Assembly (NCBI RefSeq): GCF_030523955.1
Contig: NZ_JAUNHL010000010.1
Location: 1-58,765, forward strand
Length of the DNA stretch: 58,765 bases
Source: Neisseria sp.
GTDB taxonomy: Bacteria > Pseudomonadota > Gammaproteobacteria > Burkholderiales > Neisseriaceae
Reading direction: 5' to 3'
Shown here: in pieces, positions 38,339 through 49,315 of the stretch
Numbering within the stretch: position 1 is the first letter of the stretch
Layout of the letters: each line of letters starts with the position of its first letter
The notes under the pieces: model-generated
Told to the model about the DNA's origin: nothing
What the model saw: only the letters and a program-made list of their open reading frames with translations
Database searches by the model: none
Position numbers and translations under genes: made by a program

Positions 38339-39460
38339 TCAGGCATCCAGATTACCCAATACAATACGCAACATACGGCGCAGCGGCTCGGCAGCGCCCC
38401 AGAGCAGCTGGTCGCCTACGGTAAAGGCGCTGATGTATTCGCCGCCCATACCCATCTTGCGGATACGGCCAACCGGTGTAGTCAGGGTGCCGGTAACCGC
38501 TGCGGGCGTCAGCTCCTGCATCGACGCCTCTTTCTGATTCGGCACCACTTTGGCCCACGGATTGGCTTCGGCCAGCAGACGCTCGATCTCTTCCAGCGGC
38601 AAATCTTTTTTCAGTTTTAGGGTCAGCGCTTGGCTGTGGCAGCGCATCGCGCCTACGCGTACGCACAAACCGTCCACCACTACCGGCGCACCGCTGCGGC
38701 CGAGGATTTTATTGGTTTCCACGCCGCCTTTCCATTCTTCTTTGGATTGGCCGTTACCTAAATCGGCATCAATCCAAGGAATCAGGCTGCCGGCCAACGG
38801 TACACCGAAATTTGCTTTGGGATAATCTTCGCTGCGCAGGAAATCGGATACTTTACTGTCGATATCCAGAATCGCTGAGGCCGGGTCGGCCAGCTCTTCG
38901 GCCACTTGGCCATGAATCTCGCCCATACCGCTGATTAATTCGCGCATATTTTTGGCGCCGGCACCGGAAGCGGCTTGGTAAGTCATACTGGTCACCCACT
39001 CCACCAAGTCGTTCTGGAACAGGCCGCCCAAAGCCATCAGCATCAGGGAAACGGTACAGTTGCCGCCGATGTAGTCTTTCACGCCGTTTTTCAGCGCTTC
39101 GTCAATCACATTACGGTTCACCGGATCGAGCACGATTACCGCATTATCCTGCATCCGCAAAGTAGAGGCCGCATCAATCCAATAACCCTGCCAACCGGCA
39201 TCGCGCAGCGGCTGGTGGACTGCCTTGGTGTAATCACCGCCTTGGCAGGTAACGATGATGTCCATCTTGGCCAATTCTTCCAGATCGTAGGCATCCAACA
39301 AGGTACGCGCCTGCTGGCCGAAATCGGGCGCTTCGCCGCCGGCGTTGGAAGTGGTGAAAAAATAGCTTTCGGGAATATGGGCAAAATCGTTTTCTTCCTG
39401 CATACGCTGCATCAGCACGGAACCCACCATACCGCGCCAGCCGACAAATCCTGTTTTCAT
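38339..39460 (-). CDS. asd: Aspartate-semialdehyde dehydrogenase Asd
   Basis: Asd reduces aspartyl phosphate to the semialdehyde, the branch point to lysine/DAP, threonine and methionine. The 373-aa product has [19 protein letters not shown] at the N-terminus (NADP site), the catalytic Cys in [15 protein letters not shown] near residue 135, and the substrate-binding [18 protein letters not shown]. The size matches the Gram-negative type. dapB and dapD of the same pathway are also in this window but not linked. Confidence 0.96.
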   Translation of the reverse strand: MKTGFVGWRGMVGSVLMQRMQEENDFAHIPESYFFTTSNAGGEAPDFGQQARTLLDAYDLEELAKMDIIVTCQGGDYTKAVHQPLRDAGWQGYWIDAASTLRMQDNAVIVLDPVNRNVIDEALKNGVKDYIGGNCTVSLMLMALGGLFQNDLVEWVTSMTYQAASGAGAKNMRELISGMGEIHGQVAEELADPASAILDIDSKVSDFLRSEDYPKANFGVPLAGSLIPWIDADLGNGQSKEEWKGGVETNKILGRSGAPVVVDGLCVRVGAMRCHSQALTLKLKKDLPLEEIERLLAEANPWAKVVPNQKEASMQELTPAAVTGTLTTPVGRIRKMGMGGEYISAFTVGDQLLWGAAEPLRRMLRIVLGNLDA

Positions 39461-39605
39461 GTTGCGACTCCTGATTTGAAATAATGAAAAATATAAAATA
39501 TTAATGTTCGATATTTTAACCTGTAGTCCGTCTGATGTAGAGTAATTTCTATAAATATTTTTGGCTAACGTTCAGGTAGGTTTATGGGGTGTAGTCAACC
39601 GCGTT

Positions 39606-39636
39606 GCGGCGGCATTTTTGAGCAAAAACACCGCCG
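39606..39636. other. Unexplained hairpin in the asd-gyrB gap
   Basis: CGGCGG-CA-TTTTTG (39607-39620) pairs with CAAAAA-CA-CCGCCG (39623-39636) around a 2-nt loop. The 556-bp gap otherwise holds a lone DUS near 39690 and the gyrB promoter. The hairpin is not DUS-based and may be a remnant of a lost element. Confidence 0.4.
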
Positions 39637-39849
39637 TTGCGTTGTGTCGACAGCCCCTAAAGCTTTACCAAAGTGTCCGGGCATATCTTTTCAGACAGGC
39701 ATCTCTTGTCTTGCCGGTCAATCTCAAGCGCTTTTAACAATTTTAATCTGCTTGGCAGGTGCGCAATGTAAATAAAGTAGCAACCAGGTAAAGACTGATA
39801 AAGACAGCATATTTAAACTCATCAACACGCTGAAAATTCGGACAAAATC

Positions 39850-39858
39850 TGCTATAAT
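39850..39858 (+). promoter_or_regulatory. Extended -10 promoter of gyrB
   Basis: TGCTATAAT lies about 158 bp before the gyrB start, leaving a long leader. The -35 region is weak, as usual for extended -10 promoters. Confidence 0.55.
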
Positions 39859-40003
39859 AACAAGATTGTCCAGGAGCTTTACGAAGCCCGGTTCCGCTTC
39901 TCAAACGGCAAGCGGAAAACTTGATAAAACCGTTTCGAATCGGCGAAAAACCAATCTTTTCTGGGGTTAGGTTCGGGGCGGGAAACCATTGATTTTTGTT
40001 TAG

Positions 40004-42403
<2,400 letters not shown>

Positions 42404-42429
42404 TGCCGGCTACTGACGTTTTGCATCGA

Positions 42430-42462
42430 ATGCCTGTCTGAAAAATATTTTCAGACAGGCAT
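42430..42462. terminator. DUS inverted pair, terminator of gyrB
   Basis: DUS copies at 42430-42444 and ending at 42462 form a 15-bp stem with a minimal loop, then a T-rich run. Confidence 0.85.
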
Positions 42463-42601
42463 TTTGTTTTGCCATGCCGCTTCTCACCTCTTTAAACCAA
42501 CATGTAAAGCAAACGTTAATTTTTATATGATTTTGCCAATTTATGCGTTATAGTTAACTGCTATTGCAGAAATGAATAACCGTAAACCGTGGAGAATCAT
42601 C

Positions 42602-43843
42602 ATGCGCTTTATTCCGAAACTGACCGCCGTATGCTTGAGTGCGGCTTTGCTTGCGACACCGGTTTGGGCGGCACCGCCGTTAAACGTGGAAACCCAACAA
42701 CCCGCCAAAGTCACCCGCGACAACACCAACGCCTGGTTGGAAATTGATGCAGCGGCCTACGGACGCAATATCGAAGCTTTGAAGAAACACCTGCGCGGCA
42801 AGGCGCAGATTTGTGCGATTTTGAAAGCCGATGCTTACGGTAACAGCATCGATTTGCTGATGCCTACGGTAATTGAACACAATGTGCCGTGTATCGGCAT
42901 CGGCAGCAACGAAGAAGCGCGGGTGGCGCGTGCGCACGGCTATCAAGGGCGCGTGATGCGGGTGCGTGCAGCTTCTTTGGGTGAAATCCGCGACGGCATG
43001 CAATACGATATGGAAGAATTGTTCGGCAATCTGGCACAAGCGCAGGTGGCGAACAAATTGGCGCAAGAAGCCGGCAAAAAACTGCGTTTCCATCTGGGCC
43101 TCAATTCGGCAGGCATGAACCGAAACGGCTTGGATCTGAACGTACCGGGCGGCAAAGACGATGCGGTGGCGATCACCAAACTGCCGAACCTGCAAATCGT
43201 CGGCATCATGACGCACTTTCCGGTAGAAGATAAGGAAGATGTAAAAAAAGGATTGAAAGTATTCAAGAAAGACAGCAAATGGCTGATCCGCGCCGCCAAG
43301 CTCGACCGCAAAAAACTGGTGCTGCACACCGCCAATTCCTTCGTTACCCTAAACGTACCGGAAGGCTGGCTTGATCTGGTGCGCCCGGGCGGTATTCTGT
43401 ACGGCGAACCGGTATACGAGCGGCCGGAATACGAATACATTATGTCGTTCAAAACCCGCGTAGCCAGCGTCAACAGCTATCCGAAAGGCAGCACGGTGGG
43501 CTACGACCGCACCTTCACGCTCGCACGCGATTCGCGGCTGGCCAATCTGCCGTTCGGTTATTCCGACGGCTACCGGCGCGTGTTCACCAATAAAGGCCAC
43601 GTGCTAATCCGCGGCCACAAAGTGCCGGTGGTCGGCAAGGTATCGATGAATACCACCATGGTGGATGTAACCGACTTCCCCGACATCCAAGTCGACGACG
43701 AAGTGGTGATTTTCGGCAAACAAGGCGGTGCGGAAATCACTCAGAGCGAAGTGGAAGACATCAACGGCGCACTGTTTGCCGATTTGTATACGGTATGGGG
43801 CAACTCCAATCCGAAGCTGGCCAAACCGAAAAACACACCTTAA
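42602..43843 (+). CDS. Periplasmic broad-specificity amino acid racemase (Bsr-like)
   Basis: A 413-aa PLP racemase of the alanine racemase fold, from ATG 42602. It carries a clear Sec signal, MRFIPKLTAVCLSAALLATP ending VWA, so it acts in the periplasm. PLP-lysine is in AQICAILKADAYGNSI near residue 80. HLGLNSAGMNRNGLDL, IMTHFPVEDKEDV, ANSFVTLNVPEGWLDLVRPG and STVGYDRTFT (catalytic Tyr) match BsrV of Vibrio closely as I recall it. BsrV makes non-canonical D-amino acids (D-Met, D-Leu, D-Arg) that remodel peptidoglycan. It is distinct from cytosolic Alr/DadX. An intrinsic terminator follows. Confidence 0.9.
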   Translation: MRFIPKLTAVCLSAALLATPVWAAPPLNVETQQPAKVTRDNTNAWLEIDAAAYGRNIEALKKHLRGKAQICAILKADAYGNSIDLLMPTVIEHNVPCIGIGSNEEARVARAHGYQGRVMRVRAASLGEIRDGMQYDMEELFGNLAQAQVANKLAQEAGKKLRFHLGLNSAGMNRNGLDLNVPGGKDDAVAITKLPNLQIVGIMTHFPVEDKEDVKKGLKVFKKDSKWLIRAAKLDRKKLVLHTANSFVTLNVPEGWLDLVRPGGILYGEPVYERPEYEYIMSFKTRVASVNSYPKGSTVGYDRTFTLARDSRLANLPFGYSDGYRRVFTNKGHVLIRGHKVPVVGKVSMNTTMVDVTDFPDIQVDDEVVIFGKQGGAEITQSEVEDINGALFADLYTVWGNSNPKLAKPKNTP

Positions 43844-43857
43844 CCGTTTGCCGTACA

Positions 43858-43886
43858 AACAGCCGGTGCCATCCGGCTGTTTTTTA
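43858..43886 (+). terminator. Intrinsic terminator of the racemase gene
   Basis: AACAGCCGG (43858-43866) pairs with CCGGCTGTT (43873-43881), then T-rich sequence. A DUS pair (43908-43921 with 43954-43967) follows. Confidence 0.85.
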
Positions 43887-43907
43887 TTAAACAACTTTCG
43901 GCATAAA

Positions 43908-43967
43908 ATGCCTGTCTGAAAACCAGCTCGCCTGTTTTGGCGAAGCCAAGCGGTTTCAGACAGGCAT
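43908..43967. repeat. DUS inverted pair with long loop
   Basis: ATGCCTGTCTGAAA at 43908-43921 and its complement at 43954-43967 lie behind the racemase terminator. The following 190 bp up to the hydrolase gene contain only a small CTTAACT/AAGTTAAG hairpin near 44035. Confidence 0.7.
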
Positions 43968-44157
43968 TTTTCATCAGCAGCCCTTAGAGCGTGCCGCCAG
44001 AAAGAAAACTTATTTTTACCATAAGGCAGCAGACCTTAACTGAAAGTTAAGTTATTTCGCCTCCCCATAAAAAAACACCATTTTTAGCGAACCGATGACA
44101 TACTTTTACGGTCTATCTGTCAGTAATAATAAAAAACAACCAAACAGAAAGTCATTC

Positions 44158-44985
44158 ATGCGAAAAACCAAGCCTTTAATTTGGATTAGCGTCATCGGCA
44201 TGCTGCTTTTGGGCTTATCCTCTTGCGCGCACAAGGCTTTTTATTATCCCGACCGTGCCGATTACGGCTCTCCCGCCCAAAACGGTTTGCCCTTCGAACC
44301 CGTTACCTTCAAAAGCTACGACGGTACCGCCTTATCCGGCTGGTTTGTGCCTGCCCAAGGCAAAGCCAAAGGCACGGTGATTCATTTCCACGGCAATGCG
44401 CAGAATATTTCGGCGCATTGGGGTTTTGTCGACTGGCTGCCGGCGCGCGGTTTCAATGTATTTATGTTCGACTACCGCGGCTACGGTAAATCGGAAGGCA
44501 AACCCAATCCGCGGGGGCTGTTTGAAGACGGACAAGCCGCCATCGATTATGTACGCAGCCGCCCCGATGTGAACCCGGAAAAACTGGTCATATTCGGCCA
44601 GAGCTTAGGCGGTGCCAACGCCATCGGCGCGGTGGGTTCGGGCAACAAACAAGGAGTGAAGGCAGTAGCGGTCGAAGCGACTTTCCAATCCTATTCCGAT
44701 ATCGCCAATGATAAATTCGTTGGCGCCGGCGTATTGATGAGTAACCGCTACAGCGCCGAGAAATATGTAGCCGGTATATCGCCGATTCCGCTGCTGCTGA
44801 TACACGGCACCGCCGACGAGGTGATTCCGTATAAACACGGACAAGCTTTATTCGACTTGGCGGGCAAACCGAAAAAACTGGTGCGGGTGGAAGGCGGCCA
44901 TCACCTCGAAGCCACCTCACCGCGCTTCCAAAACCGCTACCGCGACGAATTAAGCAAATTCTTCACCGCAGCCTTGAAAAAATAA
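44158..44985 (+). CDS. Alpha/beta hydrolase lipoprotein
   Basis: A 275-aa protein from ATG 44158 (MRKTKPLIWISVIGMLLLGL); an in-frame start 21 codons upstream is less likely. The signal ends in LSSC, a probable lipobox. The hydrolase fold shows HFHGNAQNISAHWGF (oxyanion region), MFDYRGYGKSEG, nucleophile elbow IFGQSLGGANAIG near residue 147, LIHGTADEVIPYKHG (Asp) and VEGGHHLEAT (His). It is similar to the BEM46/YhhT-like hydrolases; the substrate is unknown. The next gene starts three bases after its stop, suggesting one transcript. Confidence 0.88.
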   Translation: MRKTKPLIWISVIGMLLLGLSSCAHKAFYYPDRADYGSPAQNGLPFEPVTFKSYDGTALSGWFVPAQGKAKGTVIHFHGNAQNISAHWGFVDWLPARGFNVFMFDYRGYGKSEGKPNPRGLFEDGQAAIDYVRSRPDVNPEKLVIFGQSLGGANAIGAVGSGNKQGVKAVAVEATFQSYSDIANDKFVGAGVLMSNRYSAEKYVAGISPIPLLLIHGTADEVIPYKHGQALFDLAGKPKKLVRVEGGHHLEATSPRFQNRYRDELSKFFTAALKK

Positions 44986-44987
44986 CG

Positions 44988-45593
44988 ATGAATGCAAGCA
45001 ACCCTCAAACGGCGGCAGTCGAAACCCATCCGCTGCCGCCGTTTGCACCGCCCGCCGCCCGGCTATTGATGCTGGGCTCTTTTCCGCCGCCGCGCGAGCG
45101 CTGGAAAATGGATTTCTACTATCCGAACTTCCAAAACGACATGTGGCGGATTTTCGGGCTGGTATTTTTTGACAACCGTGATTATTTTATCGAAGCAGGC
45201 GGCAAAAGTTATAAAAAAGCGCTGCTGCGCGAATTTCTGGCAGAAAAAGGCATCGCCATCAGCGATACCGCCCATCAAATACGCCGTTTGCAAGGCAATG
45301 CTTCGGATAAATTCCTGCAAATCGTCACCCCGCTGGACTTGGGGGCTTTGCTGGCCAAGCTGCCGCAATGCCGTACGCTGATGACTACCGGCGAATTGGC
45401 CACCGATACTTTGCTCTCGCTGTTGCCGCCCGGTACGCCGAAGCCGAAAATCGGCGCGTACAGCGCAGTCGTATACGGCAATCGTACGCTGCACTGCTAC
45501 CGGCTGCCCTCTTCTTCGCGTGCCTATCCCTTGGCCTTGGAGAAAAAAGCCGAGGCGTACCGGCGTTTTTTCGTTGAGATCGGAATGAAGTAA
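44988..45593 (+). CDS. Uracil-DNA glycosylase superfamily protein
   Basis: A 201-aa protein. The block LLMLGSFPPPRERWKMDFYY near residue 27 looks like the substrate-pocket motif of the UDG/Mug fold, followed by FQNDMWRIFG. The late block HCYRLPSSSRAYP resembles the leucine-loop motif of that superfamily. The usual catalytic Asp/Asn pattern is not evident, so it may recognise another lesion or be inactive. It is coupled to the hydrolase gene upstream and ends at the DUS hairpin 45614-45658. Confidence 0.65.
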   Translation: MNASNPQTAAVETHPLPPFAPPAARLLMLGSFPPPRERWKMDFYYPNFQNDMWRIFGLVFFDNRDYFIEAGGKSYKKALLREFLAEKGIAISDTAHQIRRLQGNASDKFLQIVTPLDLGALLAKLPQCRTLMTTGELATDTLLSLLPPGTPKPKIGAYSAVVYGNRTLHCYRLPSSSRAYPLALEKKAEAYRRFFVEIGMK

Positions 45594-45613
45594 GGTCGCC
45601 CGGTTTAAAAAGA

Positions 45614-45658
45614 ATGCCTGTCTGAAAAAACAAAGTTGCTTGTTTTTCAGACAGGCAT
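45614..45658. terminator. DUS inverted pair, terminator before zur
   Basis: Arms 45614-45632 and 45641-45658 are DUS extended by an A/T tract (about 17 bp). Confidence 0.8.
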
Positions 45659-45665
45659 TTCCATT

Positions 45666-45736
45666 TATAGTACCTTAAATTCAGCATAGGACAAGGCACA
45701 GCAACGCCGTAGCGAAAATTAAGTTAATCCGCTATA
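45666..45736. repeat. Deleted Correia-like element (about 71 bp)
   Basis: It starts 'tatagtaccttaaattcagc', contains 'acaaggcacagcaacgccgtagcg' and ends 'ttaagttaatccgctata'. It is shorter than either known size class, so it is an internally deleted copy. It ends about 25 bp before the zur -10. Confidence 0.6.
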
Positions 45737-45758
45737 TATCCCTTCGGCAGCCTGAAAA

Positions 45759-45773
45759 GGCTATAATATAACA
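45759..45773 (+). promoter_or_regulatory. Candidate Zur box overlapping the zur -10
   Basis: GGCTATAATATAACA fits TGTTAT-N3-ATAACA, the neisserial Zur consensus as I recall it, in ten of twelve fixed positions (right half perfect). It overlaps TATAAT at 45762-45767 and lies about 20 bp before the zur start. This suggests autoregulation of zur-cobW by zinc. Confidence 0.5.
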
Positions 45774-45794
45774 CTGGATCAAACAGGCAGATGC

Positions 45795-46265
45795 ATGATG
45801 GATGCAAAACAAACCATTCTGGCACAAGCGCGTGCGGCGGGGGCACAGGTAACCGCCTTGCGCGAACAGGTGCTGGACATCGTGTTGCGCCAGCACGGTG
45901 TGATTAAAGCATACGTGGTACTGGCGCAGATGCAGCAAGAAAACGCGGCTCCGGTGGCACCGCCCACCGCTTACCGTGCGCTGGATTTTTGGGCGGAGCA
46001 AGGCGTGTTGCATAAAGTGGCGGCGGTAAACGGCTATGTGCTGTGCAGCCATGCCAGCCATCAGTGCGGCCATGATTGCCACGGGCACGGCGAGCACGCG
46101 CATCATCAGGCGTTTATTTTGGTGTGCACCGAATGCGGCGCAGTAGACGAACAAAGCCTGAGCAACGAATGGGCGGCTTTGCAGGCCGGCGTAGCGGCCA
46201 GCGGCTTTGCCCTGCAAGAAGAACATGTAGTGTTAACAGGAAGGTGCCGACAATGTCGTCAGTAA
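45795..46265 (+). CDS. zur: Zinc uptake regulator Zur (Fur family)
   Basis: A 156-aa Fur-family repressor. The DNA-binding half includes VTALREQVLDIVLRQHGVIK and APPTAYRALDFWAEQGVLHK. The middle is very His/Cys-rich (CSHASHQCGHDCHGHGEHAH near residues 83-102), followed by LVCTECGAVDE and the last CRQCRQ, giving the two CxxC pairs of the structural zinc site. It differs clearly from Fur at 3.6 kb. The start could be the ATG at 45795 or the one directly adjacent before it. It overlaps the cobW-type gene by 13 bases. Confidence 0.9.
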   Translation: MMDAKQTILAQARAAGAQVTALREQVLDIVLRQHGVIKAYVVLAQMQQENAAPVAPPTAYRALDFWAEQGVLHKVAAVNGYVLCSHASHQCGHDCHGHGEHAHHQAFILVCTECGAVDEQSLSNEWAALQAGVAASGFALQEEHVVLTGRCRQCRQ

Positions 46266-47179
46266 AAAAAGCAAAAGTCCATCTGATTTCCGGTTTTCTC
46301 GGCACGGGCAAAACCACCGCCTTAAAAAGCCTGATGGAACAAAAAGACCCGGCGGAAAAATGGGTGATCGTGGTCAATGAATTCGGTGAAATCGGCATCG
46401 ACGGCGCGGTGTTGAGCGACAGCGGCATTCCGGTGGCGGAAGTAGCCGGCGGCTGTTTGTGCTGCGTGGCCGGGCCGCAAATGGGCAATACGCTGAAAAA
46501 AATGCTGGCCGACAACCAACCCGACCGCATTTTGATCGAAGCCAGCGGTTTGGCGCACGCGGCCAGTGTGATCGATGAATTGAAAGTGCCGCCGTTTAAC
46601 GAATTATTGGAAATCGGCGCGGTGTTTACCGTGGTCGATCCGCGCCAATTCGTCGATCCGATGTATTCCTTGCAAGGTTTGTATAAAGACCAAATCGGCG
46701 TGTGCGACGTTTTGGTGGCCAGCAAAGTGGATTTGTGCACGCCGGAAGTGATGGCGCAATTTCACGAACAGGCGGCCAAGCTGTTCCCGCCGAAAGCTAA
46801 AGTGGTCGAAGTGGAAAACGCGAGCCTCGATATCGCGTGGCTGGATATTCCTGTGGTGGAAAAATCGCGCTACCGCTTGAAAACGCTGCCGGACAACACC
46901 ATGGGTTTTCAATCGCAAGGCTTTACTTTCCCCGCCGAGAGCGAATTCGACGGTGAACGCCTCACCCGCTTCTTCAACGATTTGCCTGAGCTTACCGAAG
47001 GCTTGGTGCGCGCCAAAGGTGTGTTTCAAGTGTTGGGCACCTGGGTGTGGCTCAACTGGGTAGACGGCCAATGGGGCGCCAACCAGGTGGCCTGGCGGCG
47101 CGACAGTCGTTTTGAACTGATCGCCAAATCTTTTGACGCCGATAAGATAGAACAGCGTTTGCGCGAGGCGCTGGAATAA
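46253..47179 (+). CDS. COG0523 GTPase, probable zinc chaperone
   Basis: A 308-aa G3E-family GTPase from ATG 46253 (MSSVKKAKVHLISGFLGTGK), with 'aggaagg' upstream. Walker A GFLGTGKTTAL is at about 13-23, the metal-binding GGCLCC near 67, and ASKVDLC is the guanine-specificity loop (usual NKxD becomes SKVD). The C-terminal CobW_C domain (VRAKGVFQVLGTWVWLNWVD) is present, without a His-rich tail. Overlap with zur points to a zinc-allocation role (ZagA/ZigA/YeiR type). An upstream in-frame reading is antisense-like noise inside zur. Confidence 0.88.
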   Translation: MSSVKKAKVHLISGFLGTGKTTALKSLMEQKDPAEKWVIVVNEFGEIGIDGAVLSDSGIPVAEVAGGCLCCVAGPQMGNTLKKMLADNQPDRILIEASGLAHAASVIDELKVPPFNELLEIGAVFTVVDPRQFVDPMYSLQGLYKDQIGVCDVLVASKVDLCTPEVMAQFHEQAAKLFPPKAKVVEVENASLDIAWLDIPVVEKSRYRLKTLPDNTMGFQSQGFTFPAESEFDGERLTRFFNDLPELTEGLVRAKGVFQVLGTWVWLNWVDGQWGANQVAWRRDSRFELIAKSFDADKIEQRLREALE

Positions 47180-47209
47180 AGTTAAGTAAGCTATGCTGCT
47201 TTCGCATTA

Positions 47210-47235
47210 ACAAGTATTCATTGACAAGTATTCAT
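47210..47235. repeat. Tandem 12-bp direct repeat
   Basis: ACAAGTATTCAT occurs at 47210-47221 and 47224-47235 (period 14), between the COG0523 gene and yegP. Its role is unknown. Confidence 0.5.
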
Positions 47236-47395
47236 ACAGTTTTTATAGTGAAATGTGAATTATCCTTATGGGATAATTTGGCATAGGAAAACTTATTTTC
47301 GCTTTTCATCAGCTAATCTAAAGTTTTCCCATATAACTGCATCCTTAGCGGAAGCGGTTGACTCTATTTGATACTAATTGAATAAGGAGATGTTG

Positions 47396-47725
47396 ATGGC
47401 GACATTTGAGTTATCTAAAACCGAAGCAGGCCAATTTAATTTCAGCTTGCGCGGTGAAGACGACAAAGTCCTGTTGCGCAGCGAGCAGTACACCAGCAAG
47501 TCTTCGGCGCAAAACGGGATTGAATCCGTCCGCAAAAATGCGGCGGAAGAAAAACGCTATGAGCTGAAAGAAAGCAGCAACGGTAAATTTTACTTCAATC
47601 TCAAAGCAGTTAACGGCCAGATTATCGGTACCAGCCCGATGTTCGCCAGCGAAGAAATTCGTGCCCAAGCGCTGGCGCAGCTGAAAAGCAATGCGGCCAC
47701 TGCCGGCGTAATGGAAGATTTGTAA
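47396..47725 (+). CDS. yegP: YegP family protein (DUF1508)
   Basis: A 109-aa protein from ATG 47396, placed six bases after AAGGAGA; two earlier in-frame starts overlap that ribosome site. It has two copies of the DUF1508 motif: FELSKTEAGQFNFSLRGEDD with SEQYTSKSSAQNGIESVRKN, and YELKESSNGKFYFNLKAVNG with SPMFASEEIRAQALAQLKSN. The tandem-repeat YegP fold is known but its function is not. A good terminator follows. Confidence 0.92.
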   Translation: MATFELSKTEAGQFNFSLRGEDDKVLLRSEQYTSKSSAQNGIESVRKNAAEEKRYELKESSNGKFYFNLKAVNGQIIGTSPMFASEEIRAQALAQLKSNAATAGVMEDL

Positions 47726-47749
47726 CCAATATGCCCGCAAACCGGATCA

Positions 47750-47783
47750 AGACACTTCGCGCAAAGAGCGGAGTGTCTTTTTA
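47750..47783 (+). terminator. Intrinsic terminator of yegP
   Basis: AGACACTTCGC pairs with GCGGAGTGTCT around a 7-nt loop, then TTTTT. One mismatch is present. Confidence 0.8.
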
Positions 47784-47896
47784 TTGTCCGCAAAATGATG
47801 CGGAACAACCGCCGGTAAGCCTTAGCGCATACAGCTGAACGGCCTTACCGTATAATGCCTGTCTGAAAATATTTTGTTTGCCCTCTCAGGAAGCGT

Positions 47897-48331
47897 ATGG
47901 CCAAACGCCTGCACACTCACTACGATAATCTGAAGGTGGCGCGGGATGCCAGCCCGCAAGCCATCCGCGCCGCTTATCGCGCCTTGTGCAAACGCTACCA
48001 TCCCGACCACCACCCCACCCTGCCCGACGCACAGCGCATCATGAGCATCATCAACCATTCGTACGACGTGTTAAGCACACCGGAAAAACGGAAAAAGCAC
48101 GACGAATGGATTGCCAAACACCAACCCAAACAGCCATGCGACATGCCGGAAAACATCGCCAGCCCGATGCCCGGCGGTTTCCGGCGGCCGAAAGAGCCGT
48201 TGAATTATCCGAAAATCATCTTGTGGCTGGCGTGCGTCGCCTTATTGATCCTCGGTGTGTTTTACTATACCGAACATCTGCGCCGCGCCGCCGAACCGCC
48301 GCCGCCGACCATCGGTAAACCCCAGCCCTAA
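47897..48331 (+). CDS. J-domain membrane protein
   Basis: A 144-aa protein. The J-domain occupies residues 8-70, with the HPD motif intact in LCKRYHPDHHPTLPDAQ and the helix IMSIINHSYDVLSTPEKRKK. One membrane helix follows at about 113-130 (ILWLACVALLILGVFYYTE) and a short proline-rich tail. It is probably a DnaK co-chaperone fixed to the inner membrane with the J-domain in the cytoplasm. A single DUS (47856-47868) precedes it, next to the start region. Confidence 0.88.
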   Translation: MAKRLHTHYDNLKVARDASPQAIRAAYRALCKRYHPDHHPTLPDAQRIMSIINHSYDVLSTPEKRKKHDEWIAKHQPKQPCDMPENIASPMPGGFRRPKEPLNYPKIILWLACVALLILGVFYYTEHLRRAAEPPPPTIGKPQP

Positions 48332-48424
48332 ACATTCGCCTAGGCTGGGAAAGCGGCCAAGCCATACAGCGGGTTTCGTTCGACGACACCAGCCAGCAAA
48401 CATTTAAGTGGATTCACTCTATTT

Positions 48425-48462
48425 TTTCAGACAGGCATTGCCCGTATAATGCCTGTCTGAAA
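48425..48462. terminator. DUS inverted pair before fpr
   Basis: DUS at 48425-48438 and 48449-48462. The loop contains TATAAT (overlapping the second DUS), so this element might combine a terminator with a -10 for fpr. Confidence 0.6.
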
Positions 48463-48489
48463 CCATTTTAGAAAACAAGAAAGAACACC

Positions 48490-49263
48490 ATGCCCGCCGC
48501 ACCGGAAGCCAAATACACCGAAGAAACCGTTTTGTGGGTGAAACACCATACCGACAAACTAATGACTTTCGCCATCACCCGCCCAGAGGCTTACCGCTTC
48601 TCCGCCGGCCAATTTTCCCGGCTGGGATTCCGCGACGGCGAAGGCTTTATCTGGCGCGCCTATTCGGTGGTATCGGCCGAATACGCCGACGATTTGGAAT
48701 ATTTCGCCGTCTTGATACCAGGCGGGCCGATGTCGGCCAAGCTGGCCGAACTGAAAGCCGGCGACACCGTTTTACTGGACAAAAACGCCACCGGCTTTCT
48801 GCTGCCCGAGCGCTTTGTCGACGGCAAAGACCTGATTATGCTGTGTACCGGCTCCGGCATCGCTCCCTTTCTCTCCATTCTTGAGCAACCCGAGATCTGG
48901 CAACGCTTCGAACGCTTGGCATTGGTACACTCCGTATCCTATGCCGACGAATTGATTTTCAACGAACGCATCGCACAATTGAGCGAACATCCGCTGATCG
49001 GCGAATACACCGGCCGCTTGCGCTTTATCCCGGTACTCACCCGCGAAACCGGAGGCCGCCTCAACCGCCGCCTGCCCGAATTGCTGAAAAGCGGCGAACT
49101 CTCCGCCGCACTCGAAATACCGTTTACCCCGGCGGACACCCGCTTTATGATTTGCGGCAACCCCGCAATGGTGAAAGACACCTTCCAAGCCCTGCTCGAT
49201 ATGGGCTTCGCCATGCACCGCAACCGCATTCCGGGGCAGATTATGATGGAAAACGGCTTTTAA
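48490..49263 (+). CDS. fpr: Ferredoxin/flavodoxin-NADP+ reductase Fpr
   Basis: A 257-aa FAD enzyme that moves electrons between NADPH and ferredoxin or flavodoxin. FAD-binding RAYSVVSAEYADDLEYFAVL is near residue 57, the NADP-binding CTGSGIAPFLSILEQPEIW near 119, and the C-terminal FMICGNPAMVKDTFQALLDM. Length matches the bacterial subfamily. hpnC follows 52 bp downstream on the same strand. Confidence 0.94.
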   Translation: MPAAPEAKYTEETVLWVKHHTDKLMTFAITRPEAYRFSAGQFSRLGFRDGEGFIWRAYSVVSAEYADDLEYFAVLIPGGPMSAKLAELKAGDTVLLDKNATGFLLPERFVDGKDLIMLCTGSGIAPFLSILEQPEIWQRFERLALVHSVSYADELIFNERIAQLSEHPLIGEYTGRLRFIPVLTRETGGRLNRRLPELLKSGELSAALEIPFTPADTRFMICGNPAMVKDTFQALLDMGFAMHRNRIPGQIMMENGF

Positions 49264-49315
49264 ACAATCCATAAAAACCCTATCCGCAACCGCCTGCCCA
49301 CGTTAAAGGAGCGTC

